A stretch of DNA of 64,000 bases from a virus. Shown piece after piece: positions 51,247 to 59,288 of the stretch (position 1 is its first letter; each line of letters begins with the position of its first letter). The DNA lies in the IMG/VR virus record IMGVR_UViG_3300037247_000847, positions 31,948-95,947 of that record; one strand, written 5' to 3'. The notes under the pieces are model-generated. The model had not been told where the DNA came from and ran no database searches. It saw only the letters and a program-made list of their open reading frames with translations. The position numbers were made by a program, and so were the translations under genes.

Positions 51247-52071
51247 TTACACATCAAACCAAGGGAGTTGACTATGTCGACCCCTTTCTCCTCCCCATGG
51301 TACATCGTCTACATGTCTTATAGCATTGTAATTTATTAATTCAATGTCAAAGGATTCTATAGATGATAGATGTTGATTTTCAATCCAAAACCTACGTATG
51401 TTTACTTGAGACACGTTTGTAAAGGTAATGTAAAATGGTACTCCTGTAAATGATAACATTCGTAGATTACGTTCAAACCTCTGCCAGTTGGGATGCTTAC
51501 GTGTGTTATCCATCCACTCCTTGCGATCATAACCTTTGATATTGACTGCTATAAGCACGTGGTCTCTTACACATTTTAGATACTGTAGTGTGTCCGATGA
51601 ATAATTAACCTCAGTAAGCATCATATCTGAATGGAATACCCATTTTCTATGTAGTAACTTTTTCCGCCGTGCAAGTTCTCCAATTAACTCTGGCCAGCGA
51701 ACCATACTTAGAGCAGGGGCACCACCCATAAGATGAAATACTTGTAGGTTAGACTCAATAAACGCGTCAACCATTTGTGCAGTAGATACCTGCTCATATT
51801 TACCCCACACACCTTCTCGCGTGACGTAACAATATGGACAGTCTAAGTTACAACCAAACAACTGAACGACAAACTGATGTTGTGCTTTCCATCCGAGACG
51901 TTTCATGCATATTTCTGAGAATTGGTCGTATCCTCCTCCTCCGCGTTTAGTGTCACAAGATCTGTATAGTCCCCCATTCAGAATATCTTCCTCACGAACA
52001 TCGAGACGTTGACCCCTACTTAGTGGAACCACTTTCCAATTCTTTTTGGGATCACGAGTTCCCATTACCAT
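51247..52071 (-). CDS. Radical SAM enzyme in the thymine-modification cluster
   Basis: The 274-residue protein has VVQLFGCNLDCPYCYVTREG with CxxxCxxC cysteines at about 74, 78 and 81, a VFHLMGGAPAL segment (the GGxP motif), and later barrel strands WVFHSDMML and VLIAVNIKGYD. It has no B12 domain. A class III RNR activase role is unlikely because the RNR here is class II. Radical SAM isomerases are known in published thymidine-hypermodification clusters, which is the best contextual guess. It overlaps the sulfotransferase gene by 20 bases. Confidence 0.75.
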   Translation of the reverse strand: MVMGTRDPKKNWKVVPLSRGQRLDVREEDILNGGLYRSCDTKRGGGGYDQFSEICMKRLGWKAQHQFVVQLFGCNLDCPYCYVTREGVWGKYEQVSTAQMVDAFIESNLQVFHLMGGAPALSMVRWPELIGELARRKKLLHRKWVFHSDMMLTEVNYSSDTLQYLKCVRDHVLIAVNIKGYDRKEWMDNTRKHPNWQRFERNLRMLSFTGVPFYITFTNVSQVNIRRFWIENQHLSSIESFDIELINYNAIRHVDDVPWGGERGRHSQLPWFDV

Positions 52072-53263
52072 TTCTCAGACCTTTCTGTTGACTAGATATT
52101 ACCAAATCAGCAAATTCATCGAAACCAACTATGTCTTTGTCAGATAGGTTGCTCACTACATAGTCTCTAGTTCTCGTCATTTGAGTATTGGTAAGATCCA
52201 ATAGCCAACGTGTGCGCTCCTCTGACATATCTATTTGTAAGTCTTGATACAACTGTAGCATACTCTCAAAGACATTAGAAGTTAGGTCACTACAGTTTAA
52301 TAATACAGTGTCCCGAGTCTCATTACAAATTGTATTATAGAAAGCAACGAATTCTGTACATTCCCTCCTTCGGAACTTCACGTTCGCTTTGTGCCATTCA
52401 ATAGATAATGATTTATCAATTCCGGTCTTAGTCAACGTGCTTTCTCGTGAAAGTGCTACATAGGAGGATAACATATCTTTGTGGTCACGTACCAAAAACA
52501 GGAGCTTTGCATACGGAAAGGACTTGAACAATGCACGGTAAAATGACACATCTTCGTTTTCCTTTGTGACCCAAATTCTGTCCTTGCCTCGGTAATATGC
52601 TACTTTTCTTATTACACGCATAAAGACTTTTAGTAGACGTTCCTGGTTTTTACTATTGAGAGTGTTGAAGTGAGTTAACTTATCCAAAAGTGAGGTAAAC
52701 GGAAATCTCCGGAATACGAAATAATGATGATAGAATTTCTCTTCTAGAAATATACCATGTTCTTCATGATTACCATAAAGGTGAGGATGCATCTGACTGG
52801 CTAGAAGACCAGCAGTATCCTTATTAGACCAATAATTCCAACCGTTGATCCAATCTCTAAGTCTTAAACAATCTAATAAGTACCATATACATATATAAGG
52901 CCAACGCCATTCTAGATAGGTAACTGCAAAGAACACATCCTTATCATCGGCCAACAACCGATGTAGGAAGGTAGAACCACTTCTGGGTTGGCTAATAATG
53001 AAGACAGGATCCTTGAGACTTACGCAGTTCAGTTGTCTACTAAATATCACTTCATCTAATAACCACAAGGTACAATGTAGTGGGCTCAATACTAGGTCAC
53101 GCAGCAAGTATGTGAGTAGTCGCAGCTTGACACGTTTAGGAAGCTGTTTGTCTCTACACGTTGCTCGGAAGACACACCAATACGAACCCCAGTGTGATAG
53201 GGGATTGATATAGCCTAGAAGAACAGCTACTGTGCAGATTAATATAATAATAGAGAGAAGCAC
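52052..53263 (-). CDS. Membrane-anchored PAPS-dependent sulfotransferase-like protein
   Basis: GTG 53263 has GAGGGA upstream. The 403-residue product begins with a hydrophobic segment (LLSIIILICTVAVLLGYI), a probable membrane anchor. The PAPS 5'-phosphosulfate loop FIISQPRSGSTFLHRLL is at about 88-104 and the 3'-phosphate motif FLVRDHKDMLSSYVALSR near 257-273. These are the two hallmarks of the sulfotransferase superfamily. Sulfotransferases are rare in phages. The target could be a surface glycan, a lipid or a modified base, and the anchor favours an envelope target. Confidence 0.75.
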   Translation of the reverse strand: MLLSIIILICTVAVLLGYINPLSHWGSYWCVFRATCRDKQLPKRVKLRLLTYLLRDLVLSPLHCTLWLLDEVIFSRQLNCVSLKDPVFIISQPRSGSTFLHRLLADDKDVFFAVTYLEWRWPYICIWYLLDCLRLRDWINGWNYWSNKDTAGLLASQMHPHLYGNHEEHGIFLEEKFYHHYFVFRRFPFTSLLDKLTHFNTLNSKNQERLLKVFMRVIRKVAYYRGKDRIWVTKENEDVSFYRALFKSFPYAKLLFLVRDHKDMLSSYVALSRESTLTKTGIDKSLSIEWHKANVKFRRRECTEFVAFYNTICNETRDTVLLNCSDLTSNVFESMLQLYQDLQIDMSEERTRWLLDLTNTQMTRTRDYVVSNLSDKDIVGFDEFADLVISSQQKGLRNGNGNS

Positions 53264-53275
53264 TGCTCATTCCCT

Positions 53276-53440
53276 CTATTTCGTACGCCAGAACTCTATG
53301 GCCATCTGGATGTCATGAGTCAGTTGGTTGCAAAGATTGGTGTGAGATTCATCGTCTGCCTCCATGACGATTTCGCATCCACGTTCAGCCCGCCGTTCAT
53401 GGACGTGGGCGATGGCTCTGGCATTTTCTTTCGGTGTCAT
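53276..53440 (-). CDS. Small hypothetical protein, 54 residues
   Basis: ATG 53440 has a strong AAGGAGG site and the frame runs to TAG at 53276. The product, MTPKENARAIAHVHERRAERG followed by CEIVMEADDESHTNLCNQLTHDIQ, is helical and ends IEFWRTK. It lies co-directionally between two genes and fills a gap that would otherwise exceed 180 bases. The function is unknown. Confidence 0.6.
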   Translation of the reverse strand: MTPKENARAIAHVHERRAERGCEIVMEADDESHTNLCNQLTHDIQMAIEFWRTK

Positions 53441-53450
53441 CACGCCCTCC

Positions 53451-53681
53451 TTAGTTTTCGTCGTCCTCGGTCGTCATTTCAACAGGCTGAACCTGGGCAG
53501 CATCCTCCTCCCCACAGAAGAATTCGCCAGCGGAGTTGAATGCCATCACCCGATTGTTGTCGTGATGATACTCGCTCTTGAAGCAGAGCAATTCCGGGTT
53601 CTCCTGTGTCACGAACGGTCCTGGTGGTGCTTCCTTTAGTGAGCAGGGCCAGCCTATCGGTGTGATGATTTTCTGGATCAT
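53451..53681 (-). CDS. Small conserved-looking phage protein
   Basis: The 76-residue product MIQKIITPIGWPCSLKEAPPG...LLCFKSEYHHDNNRVMAFNSAGEFFCG ends with an acidic tail. It has GGAGG six bases before its ATG and is coupled by ATGA to the kinase gene upstream. Proteins with this opening and the AFNSAGEFFCG segment appear in many phages without known function. The cysteines are too few for a clear zinc site. Confidence 0.65.
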   Translation of the reverse strand: MIQKIITPIGWPCSLKEAPPGPFVTQENPELLCFKSEYHHDNNRVMAFNSAGEFFCGEEDAAQVQPVEMTTEDDEN

Positions 53682-54298
53682 GTTAGCCTCCTTTCTAACA
53701 ACTGATATATTGCACGCATGGGTTTACGATAGTCAATGATAACTGTTTCTTCACCCTCACTCTCGAACTTCTTACGTGTAGCTTCGGTTGCAATGAACTT
53801 TTTCTCTACATGCTTAGTTCCACTACTACCCCTTATTCTACCAGAAGCAGCAGTCTTATTTTTGTTACGAGCTTCGATCCGTTCGTAGCAGACTTCTAGT
53901 GGGGTATCCATATAGCACCAAGTAATACCTCCGAGCTCTTGTGATAATTCATAAAACCTTCTGAATAGACCACTGACGATAAAACCCTCAAAGAATACAT
54001 GACCTTTACCTGCAAATTTTCTTACTATATCACATACATCATCCAATCCACCAAAGTGCTTCATGACATAATCTGCACCCCCAGACATAGTTACATAGGA
54101 GCCGACGAAATAGACTGGGTCTCCCTTATACATACCTTTATACCCTATTACCCGCCCTATGAGACGACCTGGCTCCGGGTCTGCGTATAGAGGAGTAGCG
54201 TTGCTCTTCTTCATCAGCTCCCTAATAATCCAAGACTTGCCTGATCCGTTGCAGCCACGAATATTCACGATGCGATATTTATTGCGTTTTCTAGACAC
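53678..54298 (-). CDS. P-loop kinase, 5-hydroxymethyl-dU DNA kinase-like
   Basis: GTG 54298 is preceded by GGAGG. The 206-residue protein has Walker A IRGCNGSGKSWIIREL (15-22), YADPEPGRLIGRVIGYKGMYKGDPVYFVGSY and a Walker B-like GHVFFEGFIVSGLF, then TPLEVCYERIEARN (lid region). The arrangement matches the P-loop domain of phage hydroxymethyl-dU DNA kinases, which phosphorylate the base in polymerised DNA. In several phages this domain is fused to a helical domain; here that domain is separate at 56549. Confidence 0.7.
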   Translation of the reverse strand: MSRKRNKYRIVNIRGCNGSGKSWIIRELMKKSNATPLYADPEPGRLIGRVIGYKGMYKGDPVYFVGSYVTMSGGADYVMKHFGGLDDVCDIVRKFAGKGHVFFEGFIVSGLFRRFYELSQELGGITWCYMDTPLEVCYERIEARNKNKTAASGRIRGSSGTKHVEKKFIATEATRKKFESEGEETVIIDYRKPMRAIYQLLERRLT

Positions 54299-54373
54299 CG
54301 TTTTTTCCTCCGTCTTCGGTGCATATGATGCGTCTAGTTTAATGGTTTGTAGGGCTTCTCCCTGATGTCTTTT

Positions 54374-54724
54374 TCAATTAGACGTTGGCGCTAGACGTTG
54401 GCGCAACTCCTCGTGGCGGATCTTAATGGTACGCATCATCTCGGCTTCACCATCTGGGCCAAGGTTATTCAACAACTTGTCGTAGTCTACATCAATACGG
54501 CTGCCAAACTTGCGGCTGATACCGGCTGCCTCCACAGTCGAGACAAAGGCACGGAGCGTATCCTGCTGTTCAATTAAACCCTTATGGCTTGCCGCCGCCG
54601 CACCAAGCGCGTTAATCACCCGCTGCAACGTCAGATTAATAGCAATTTGCTGTGCCAATAAGTTTTCGAGCACCTGTGGCAAGCTAAATTGCACCCGGAA
54701 AAAACACCTCAGTCCCTTCAACAT
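54374..54724 (-). CDS. Small protein sharing the IDxDxxK...LGP domain
   Basis: ATG 54724 has GGAGG eight bases upstream, so the longer frame to 54826 is not used. The 116-residue product opens with a hydrophobic/basic stretch (MLKGLRCFFRVQFSLPQVLENLL), then a helix, then ISRKFGSRIDVDYDKLLNNLGPDGEAEMM. This last part matches the C-terminal motif of the protein at 1822-2106. It may be a paralogue used early in infection. The overlap with the upstream DUF4031-like gene is seven bases. Confidence 0.6.
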   Translation of the reverse strand: MLKGLRCFFRVQFSLPQVLENLLAQQIAINLTLQRVINALGAAAASHKGLIEQQDTLRAFVSTVEAAGISRKFGSRIDVDYDKLLNNLGPDGEAEMMRTIKIRHEELRQRLAPTSN

Positions 54725-54987
54725 TGTTTCATCCTCCTTCTTCGGTTCAGCATAATGCGTCCGAGTTCCTTGACACTCACTTCTACAGCTCCTGCCTTCA
54801 CGGCTAGCGCGCGCTTGGATAGACATATGTCAAAATGGCTGCGAGGTGTGCCTGGATATTGATGCCACTTGCGTTGTACACCAATCTTGTCTACCATAGT
54901 TAACAGCTCTTCGTCGCTATCGGCTATCATGTGACACATGATTAGGCGTCCGAAAGGAGCACGCATGTTGTCTACTCGAACGGTCAT
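54718..54987 (-). CDS. DUF4031-like protein
   Basis: The 89-residue product follows the DUF4031 pattern closely: MTVRVDNMRAPFGRLIMCHMIADSDEELLTMVDKIGV, WHQYPGTPRSHFDICLSKRALAVKAGAVEVSVKELGR. This family is common in phages and actinobacteria, and its activity is unknown. It is coupled by ATGA to the pyrophosphorylase-like gene upstream, so it may act in the same modification pathway. Confidence 0.8.
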   Translation of the reverse strand: MTVRVDNMRAPFGRLIMCHMIADSDEELLTMVDKIGVQRKWHQYPGTPRSHFDICLSKRALAVKAGAVEVSVKELGRIMLNRRRRMKQC

Positions 54988-55913
54988 AACGTTTTTACCA
55001 CCTTGACGTTACCAAAATCGTTTACCAACCTCCTTCTATCTCTATAGACACCTTTAAGTTGTCCCCGAGGTTCTGACCATCCCCCAAATTCACCTAATAG
55101 TCTTATATCAAAAATCACCCCTCTTGCTTTCCATAATATTTTAGATAGGTTGTTGTCATGTAGCTTTAGTTGTTTAAGGTCTCTGTCAATATCATGACCG
55201 TGGTAGTATTTTCCGTTAGTCAATGACTGCCAATCACATAACATACTTTCTAGTTGGTCTAACCCGTTGACTGGCGCACCGAAGTCTATAGTTACTCGTA
55301 ATAGATCTCGATGTACTTTATTATTGTTAGCACATATGTCCCAACCTAGTCCTGTTAGTGTGTTAAGACCAGCTATCGGCCCTGCTGTCGCGCCTGGCTT
55401 TGTTCCAATATCAGGAGCGGTGATGGGGTATGAATGAACGAATTTCATCATGTCACAGAACTTGTAGCTAGACCAAGGTCCATGATAGGGTAATTCCGAA
55501 ACAGCTTCTCTAATTTTAGCCCAACTCTTTTCACGGTTATTACTGACTAGGTTGTCTACCCATGAAACTAAATCCCCATCGGTGAGTGATACCAATGTAT
55601 TTATCTGATTAAGTGCCTGCTCGTTGCCTCGAAAGCAACGACGTTGTTTGAAATAGGGAAGGTCATTACTCCAGTCCTTCTTTCGGATGATATCTGGTTT
55701 TGGATATCGTTTCCAAGCTTGAACAGCACTACCAAGATGGTAGTACAATAAATAAATACATGTGAACCAAAGTGCAGTGTTACGGTCTAATTTGAGTTTC
55801 TTATACATGTGTCTTAATATAGGGAATTGAGGGTCCAAATCTCCGGAGAGGATCATTGCGCGGCCGAACCGGGCAAAGTCTCTTAGTTCTTTAGATTTAT
55901 CTTTGTACCACAT
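54984..55913 (-). CDS. aGPT-pyrophosphorylase-like protein (putative clade 2)
   Basis: The 309-residue, largely helical protein opens MWYKDKSKELRDFARFGRAMILSGDLDPQFPILRHM and continues WFTCIYLLYYHLGSAVQAW, a pattern seen in the alpha-glutamyl/putrescinyl-thymine pyrophosphorylase group. Those proteins displace pyrophosphate from activated hydroxymethyluracil in DNA with an amine nucleophile. Later segments include GPWSSYKFCDMMKFVH and a conserved-looking GLNTLTGLGWD. It starts eight bases after element E. The family call rests on visual resemblance. Confidence 0.55.
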   Translation of the reverse strand: MWYKDKSKELRDFARFGRAMILSGDLDPQFPILRHMYKKLKLDRNTALWFTCIYLLYYHLGSAVQAWKRYPKPDIIRKKDWSNDLPYFKQRRCFRGNEQALNQINTLVSLTDGDLVSWVDNLVSNNREKSWAKIREAVSELPYHGPWSSYKFCDMMKFVHSYPITAPDIGTKPGATAGPIAGLNTLTGLGWDICANNNKVHRDLLRVTIDFGAPVNGLDQLESMLCDWQSLTNGKYYHGHDIDRDLKQLKLHDNNLSKILWKARGVIFDIRLLGEFGGWSEPRGQLKGVYRDRRRLVNDFGNVKVVKTL

Positions 55914-55920
55914 AATAGAC

Positions 55921-56025
55921 CTATCTTAGGACCGCCTCCAAGGCCTGCAGGGGAGGATTTGACCCTTTAAGGGTAAAAACCCCGTTAATTTAGTCTCCGT
56001 TACCTGCGGGCCTTGGAGGGGTCGG
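55921..56025 (-). ncRNA. Structured 3'-UTR element, copy E
   Basis: Fifth copy, minus strand, with the most perfect pairing: an 11-bp outer arm, 5-bp inner arm, and GACC/GGTC extension with a single bulged C. Its 5' arm overlaps the end of the gene at 55990, coding PPRPAGNGD and the stop, so the RNA structure and protein C-terminus share bases. The next gene begins eight bases past its 3' end. Confidence 0.75.
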
Positions 56026-56538
56026 TAAAACGGTACATATTTCGTCAAATAGCTCCGAAGGGATATTTGGGTCAGTAGTAACACCAATTCCCCCTGAGTA
56101 ATCGTCAGTAAATAGGCAACATTGTTTTACCTTCTCTAATACTATTCGCAGGCGCCACTTCTCGTCATCGGCGGCTTTGGCGCGGTCTTTCCATGTGATA
56201 CGAGCCTTCGCACCGTCTATACCTGCGGTCGCTTCACCCATCCAATATTCTGAGGTTTTCTCCAACTCCGCCCCCCGCTCCCGTGTCTCCTTTATAGTTT
56301 TAACTAATCCATTACACTCCTCCGCTGTAACCAACTCATGTAGTTCATGGAGTTTTTCACTTCCTTGTGTATATTCTGGAATTTCTTCCTCGTAGAAACC
56401 CCAAATCAATTGACCTTGTAGCTCCTCGATCTTGTTGGCTACTTCGTTTAAGAACATCGTACCCTGTTCAATTGTCATAAATACAATGCTGGAGCCACGC
56501 AGTCGTTCAATGATGTCAGTCGTTGTGAGGTCTACCAT
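55990..56538 (-). CDS. Hypothetical protein whose 3' end overlaps element E
   Basis: ATG 56538 is used because AGGAG lies eight bases upstream. The 182-residue acidic, helical product (MVDLTTTDIIERLRGSSIVF, then EEIPEYTQGSEKLHELHELVT) is unrecognised. The last nine residues, PPRPAGNGD, are encoded by the structured element, so the original protein end was probably replaced when the element arrived. It lies between the two pyrophosphorylase-like genes. Confidence 0.6.
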   Translation of the reverse strand: MVDLTTTDIIERLRGSSIVFMTIEQGTMFLNEVANKIEELQGQLIWGFYEEEIPEYTQGSEKLHELHELVTAEECNGLVKTIKETRERGAELEKTSEYWMGEATAGIDGAKARITWKDRAKAADDEKWRLRIVLEKVKQCCLFTDDYSGGIGVTTDPNIPSELFDEICTVLPTPPRPAGNGD

Positions 56539-56548
56539 GATATATCTC

Positions 56549-57469
56549 CTACCACTCATTTGATTTTTTCGGGACGAAACGTTCTAACACACCTTGTCCA
56601 AGTTTGATCCTTTCGATCTTGTCAAACTCACAAAGCCAATGTTCGACCTCTCGCATTTCCCAAGGTGGTGTATGTAGACCCCACCTTGGCTCTTGAGATT
56701 TTGCTAAGAGACCTTGCATGGCTTCTAATGCATTCTTTTTCGGGAAGGAACAACCTTCAATCTGCCTCGTCTTCGGTTGATACCCCCAAAGTCGGGTCAA
56801 TCCTCGAAGAGCCCCCGGCCCGGCATTTGCCCAAGTCATAATATCAGGGGCGTTACGTAGGTATACCGTATGACGAAGATCTGAGACGACTTCATAAGCC
56901 AAGAAGTCTCCAAGACCTCGTTGACTACGAAGCCATTTCCACATGTCTTCTAGACTATTGGTATTGATAATCCAAGATGGATGGCGTAGTTCGCGGTAGA
57001 GAGGGGTGAGTACAGAATTTACGAGATAGATAGCACGTTCGCTCCCTTTTGGGCATGAACCGAGTAGATATGCACCTGTATAGATTTTCTTACCTCCATC
57101 CTTACGACGATGCAAGACCCCCAATACCTTTTCTGGGTTCCAACGTTTGGGAAAGCCTATCTCCTCTAAGGTGGGAGGCCAATTGATTAACCTAGCTAGT
57201 GCCATTGCAAAAGGTAGGTTGGGATGATCTGCATAAGGCTCACGCCAATTCTCCCGTAACCAAATAGTCACCTTATCATGTTCTCTAAATAAATTACAGA
57301 ATTTGTACTTCTGGAAAATAGGGTCATCCGTCCATGGTGGGATTTGGCTAAATTCCCTATCCCTACGTAAGCGAATATTGTAACGCTCCTTAGCCGTCTT
57401 GAAATATCGACGTAGCTGAGTGTATTTAGGTCCACACGCTACCTGCTCGGATGTTAGTGTAGTTGTCAT
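56549..57469 (-). CDS. 5-hmdU kinase helical-domain / aGPT-pyrophosphorylase-like protein
   Basis: The 306-residue protein carries KYKFCNLFREHDKVTIWLREN, closely resembling the FxNxxRExDRxTxWL signature of the hydroxymethyl-dU DNA kinase helical domain and its pyrophosphorylase relatives. Then come LARLINWPPTLEEIG, GKKIYTGAYLLGSC and GLGDFLAYEVVSDL, a helix-hairpin-helix-like glycosylase region. In other phages this domain is fused to the P-loop kinase; here it stands alone. It probably binds modified base in DNA and acts with the kinase at 53678. Confidence 0.7.
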   Translation of the reverse strand: MTTTLTSEQVACGPKYTQLRRYFKTAKERYNIRLRRDREFSQIPPWTDDPIFQKYKFCNLFREHDKVTIWLRENWREPYADHPNLPFAMALARLINWPPTLEEIGFPKRWNPEKVLGVLHRRKDGGKKIYTGAYLLGSCPKGSERAIYLVNSVLTPLYRELRHPSWIINTNSLEDMWKWLRSQRGLGDFLAYEVVSDLRHTVYLRNAPDIMTWANAGPGALRGLTRLWGYQPKTRQIEGCSFPKKNALEAMQGLLAKSQEPRWGLHTPPWEMREVEHWLCEFDKIERIKLGQGVLERFVPKKSNEW

Positions 57470-57519
57470 AACGACCTCACTTTCTCGTTGTTCGGATCCT
57501 ATATAACAATACAGCGACG

Positions 57520-57566
57520 AAGAAAATAATAAGGAGGGAGGAACGCAATGAACCCCCCTCCTTTAA
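57520..57566 (-). terminator. Rho-independent terminator on the minus strand
   Basis: On the minus strand AAGGAGGG (57563-57556) pairs with CCCTCCTT (57538-57531), followed by ATTATTTTC. The 8-bp G+C-rich stem plus T-rich tail fits an intrinsic terminator for the gene at 57590-58585. Bases 57470-57519 hold no other recognised feature. Confidence 0.65.
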
Positions 57567-57589
57567 TTAGATATTCAGGTCGAAGAATG

Positions 57590-58585
57590 TTACGAAAGTT
57601 TGATCCAACCCTTCTCCTCGGCGACGCTGAGGAACTTGGACGTACCCCCTGCCGCAGTGTACTTAGCAACCGTCTTAGATGCTTTCATGATCTTGAACAT
57701 GTCGGCACGCTTGGAACCTTCCCTCAGCTTTGGTTTACGGTCGAGAACCTTGATCTTCTTGTTTGCATTCTCGCTGGGTCGACCACGACCTTTACCATTA
57801 GACGATTCCTTTTTCGTCTTGGATTTTCCTTTGCTCTCTTTCTTGGTCTTAGTTGATTTATTTTCCTTCTTGTCCTTCTTGGTCTTGTCCTTCTTGGTGG
57901 TTTTATTTTTGTCCTCAGTCTTCTTGGTCTTCTTGTTCTTCTTTTTCTCTTCGGTCTTCTTGTCCTTTTTACTCATAGCCTTAGTCTCCTTTTCATCTTC
58001 GTCTTCATCTTCATCTTCGTCTTCATCTTCATCTTCATCTTCGTCTTCGTCTTCATCATCTTCGTCATCATCTTCATCTTCGTCTTCGTCATCATCTTCG
58101 TCTTCATCGTCATCTTCGTCTTCGTCATCTTCGTCTTTCTTGCTCTTTTTCTTACTAGAACTCTTACGACGCTTAGGCTTTTTCTCTTCATCTTCATCTT
58201 CATCTTCGTCTTCGTCTTCGTCATCTTCGTCTTCGTCTTCATCTTCGTCATCTTCGTCTTCGTCTTCATCTTCGTCTTCGTCTTCGTCATCTTCGTCTTT
58301 CTTACTCTTTTTCTTAGAGCTCTTACGACGACGTGTCTTTTTCTCTTCCTCCTCTTCATCTTCGTCTTCGTCTTCGTTCTCAAAGTTGGGGATCTCTTTT
58401 TTCTCCTCCACAGCGTCGATGGCAGCATCGACCCATTTTTGGGTTTCGTCCGATAGCGTGTAGAACTTCTCGTCGTCGGTCTTGTCTATCATAAGTAGAA
58501 TACGTTTGAGAAAAGACTGTTCTGTTTCTTTCTTTTTCTGACCCTTTATCCCAGTCAGTTTCAGCAGTTCTTGTTCAATAGACAT
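57590..58585 (-). CDS. Protein with central acidic/basic low-complexity region and conserved ends
   Basis: The 331-residue protein has an N-terminal domain (EQELLKLTGIKGQKKKETEQSFLKRIL...FYTLSDETQKWVDAAIDA) found in other phage proteins of unknown function. Next is a region of about 140 residues of D/E runs and KSSKKKSKK blocks, then a lysine-rich linker. The compact C-terminus, KRADMFKIMKASKTVAKYTAAGGTSKFLSVAEEKGWI, looks like a small DNA-binding or histone-like unit. The middle is nearly the same as the SSB tail at 41143. AAGGAG precedes the ATG. Confidence 0.7.
   Translation of the reverse strand: MSIEQELLKLTGIKGQKKKETEQSFLKRILLMIDKTDDEKFYTLSDETQKWVDAAIDAVEEKKEIPNFENEDEDEDEEEEEKKTRRRKSSKKKSKKDEDDEDEDEDEDEDEDDEDEDEDEDDEDEDEDEDEDEEKKPKRRKSSSKKKSKKDEDDEDEDDDEDEDDDEDEDEDDDEDDEDEDEDEDEDEDEDEDEDEDEKETKAMSKKDKKTEEKKKNKKTKKTEDKNKTTKKDKTKKDKKENKSTKTKKESKGKSKTKKESSNGKGRGRPSENANKKIKVLDRKPKLREGSKRADMFKIMKASKTVAKYTAAGGTSKFLSVAEEKGWIKLS
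57985..58380 (-). repeat. Low-complexity D/E- and K/R-rich coding repeat, second locus
   Basis: Three acidic runs are separated by two basic KSSKKKSKK blocks. Block order and bases match 41275-41560 in the SSB gene, but this locus is longer by one unit. It is coding in the minus frame, and the long serine frame on the plus strand is an artefact. Confidence 0.85.
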
Positions 58586-58610
58586 TTTTACTGCACTCCT
58601 TGGTAGTTGG

Positions 58611-59213
58611 TTAACTATTGAAAGCTTCGTCGAGTTCGTCGAATAGGTCCCTAGAAGGGTTTAGTTTAGCTGTCCTGGCTAGAGCTATACCTAAAGGTTC
58701 CAACCGGGGACGACCTGATAGTCGTTTTGACCTACGTTGCTCAATACACGATACACCAACAAAGTCTCTAATCAATAATTTTAACACTTCTACCAACTCC
58801 TCTGATAGCTTCTCAAATAAATCAGAGAAGGTGTCTAAAGTAAATGCTAATTCGTGTTCCACTAAATGTGTAAGGTTGCAATCATCTATATCCAGCACCA
58901 GTTTACCTTTACCCTTTTCGTAAGCATATGTATTAGGGAAACATTGTCGTGAGCGGTTATTGACGCGTCCCCAGAGTGCACAACGGTAAATTTTGAAGAG
59001 GTCTTCCTCACCACACTTGGGGTGTCGTCTATATACACCAAGATATACAGCAAATGCGTCTTGTTGTACGTCTTGAAAATCGTACATGGCACGTATGCGC
59101 CAGAGGTGACGTCTTAAATAATTCTCTCCCCACTGTCGAGCTCGTTTATCGTAGAACTTTGTCAGACGTATGTGTGTTGATTTACGCTTAGGTCTCTTGG
59201 ATCCTGCAGTCAT
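58611..59213 (-). CDS. ECF-type sigma-factor-like protein
   Basis: The 200-residue protein has RQWGENYLRRHLWRIRAMYDFQDVQQDAFAVYLGVYRRH followed by FKIYRCALWGRVNNRSRQ. The layout resembles sigma region 2 (DxxQDxFxxxxR, then the -10-binding helices) with FEKLSEELVEVLKLLIRDF in place of region 4. It begins GGGGGAG-spaced ATG at 59213. It could direct RNA polymerase to phage genes. The resemblance is moderate and region 4 is not convincing. Confidence 0.45.
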   Translation of the reverse strand: MTAGSKRPKRKSTHIRLTKFYDKRARQWGENYLRRHLWRIRAMYDFQDVQQDAFAVYLGVYRRHPKCGEEDLFKIYRCALWGRVNNRSRQCFPNTYAYEKGKGKLVLDIDDCNLTHLVEHELAFTLDTFSDLFEKLSEELVEVLKLLIRDFVGVSCIEQRRSKRLSGRPRLEPLGIALARTAKLNPSRDLFDELDEAFNS

Positions 59214-59288
59214 CGCATTCTCCCCCTATTAAGCGGAAGCGTCAAGTCTAACGCCCCGCAACCGTAAGTACAATATATAAAATGCGTA

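Noticed and set aside
51247-52071. Anaerobic ribonucleotide reductase activase (NrdG) or QueE
   Set aside because: The reductase here is class II and needs no activase; no QueC, QueD or QueF partner is present for a deazaguanine pathway.
54725-54826. N-terminal extension of the gene ending at 54374
   Set aside because: It overlaps the DUF4031-like gene in another frame, while ATG 54724 has a strong GGAGG site.
57548-57856. Plus-strand frame starting within the terminator hairpin
   Set aside because: It lies antisense to the lysine-rich end of the gene at 57590-58585, and its start codon is in the hairpin loop.
57985-58380. Repetitive stretch as a possible CRISPR or iteron array
   Set aside because: The repeats are degenerate acidic codons in frame, with no unique spacers and no regular unit length.
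57600-58463. Long serine-rich open frame on the plus strand (and a similar one at 40946-41764)
   Set aside because: It is the antisense of GAT/GAA/GAC-type acidic codons in the minus-strand genes; it has no ribosome site and no plausible protein fold.
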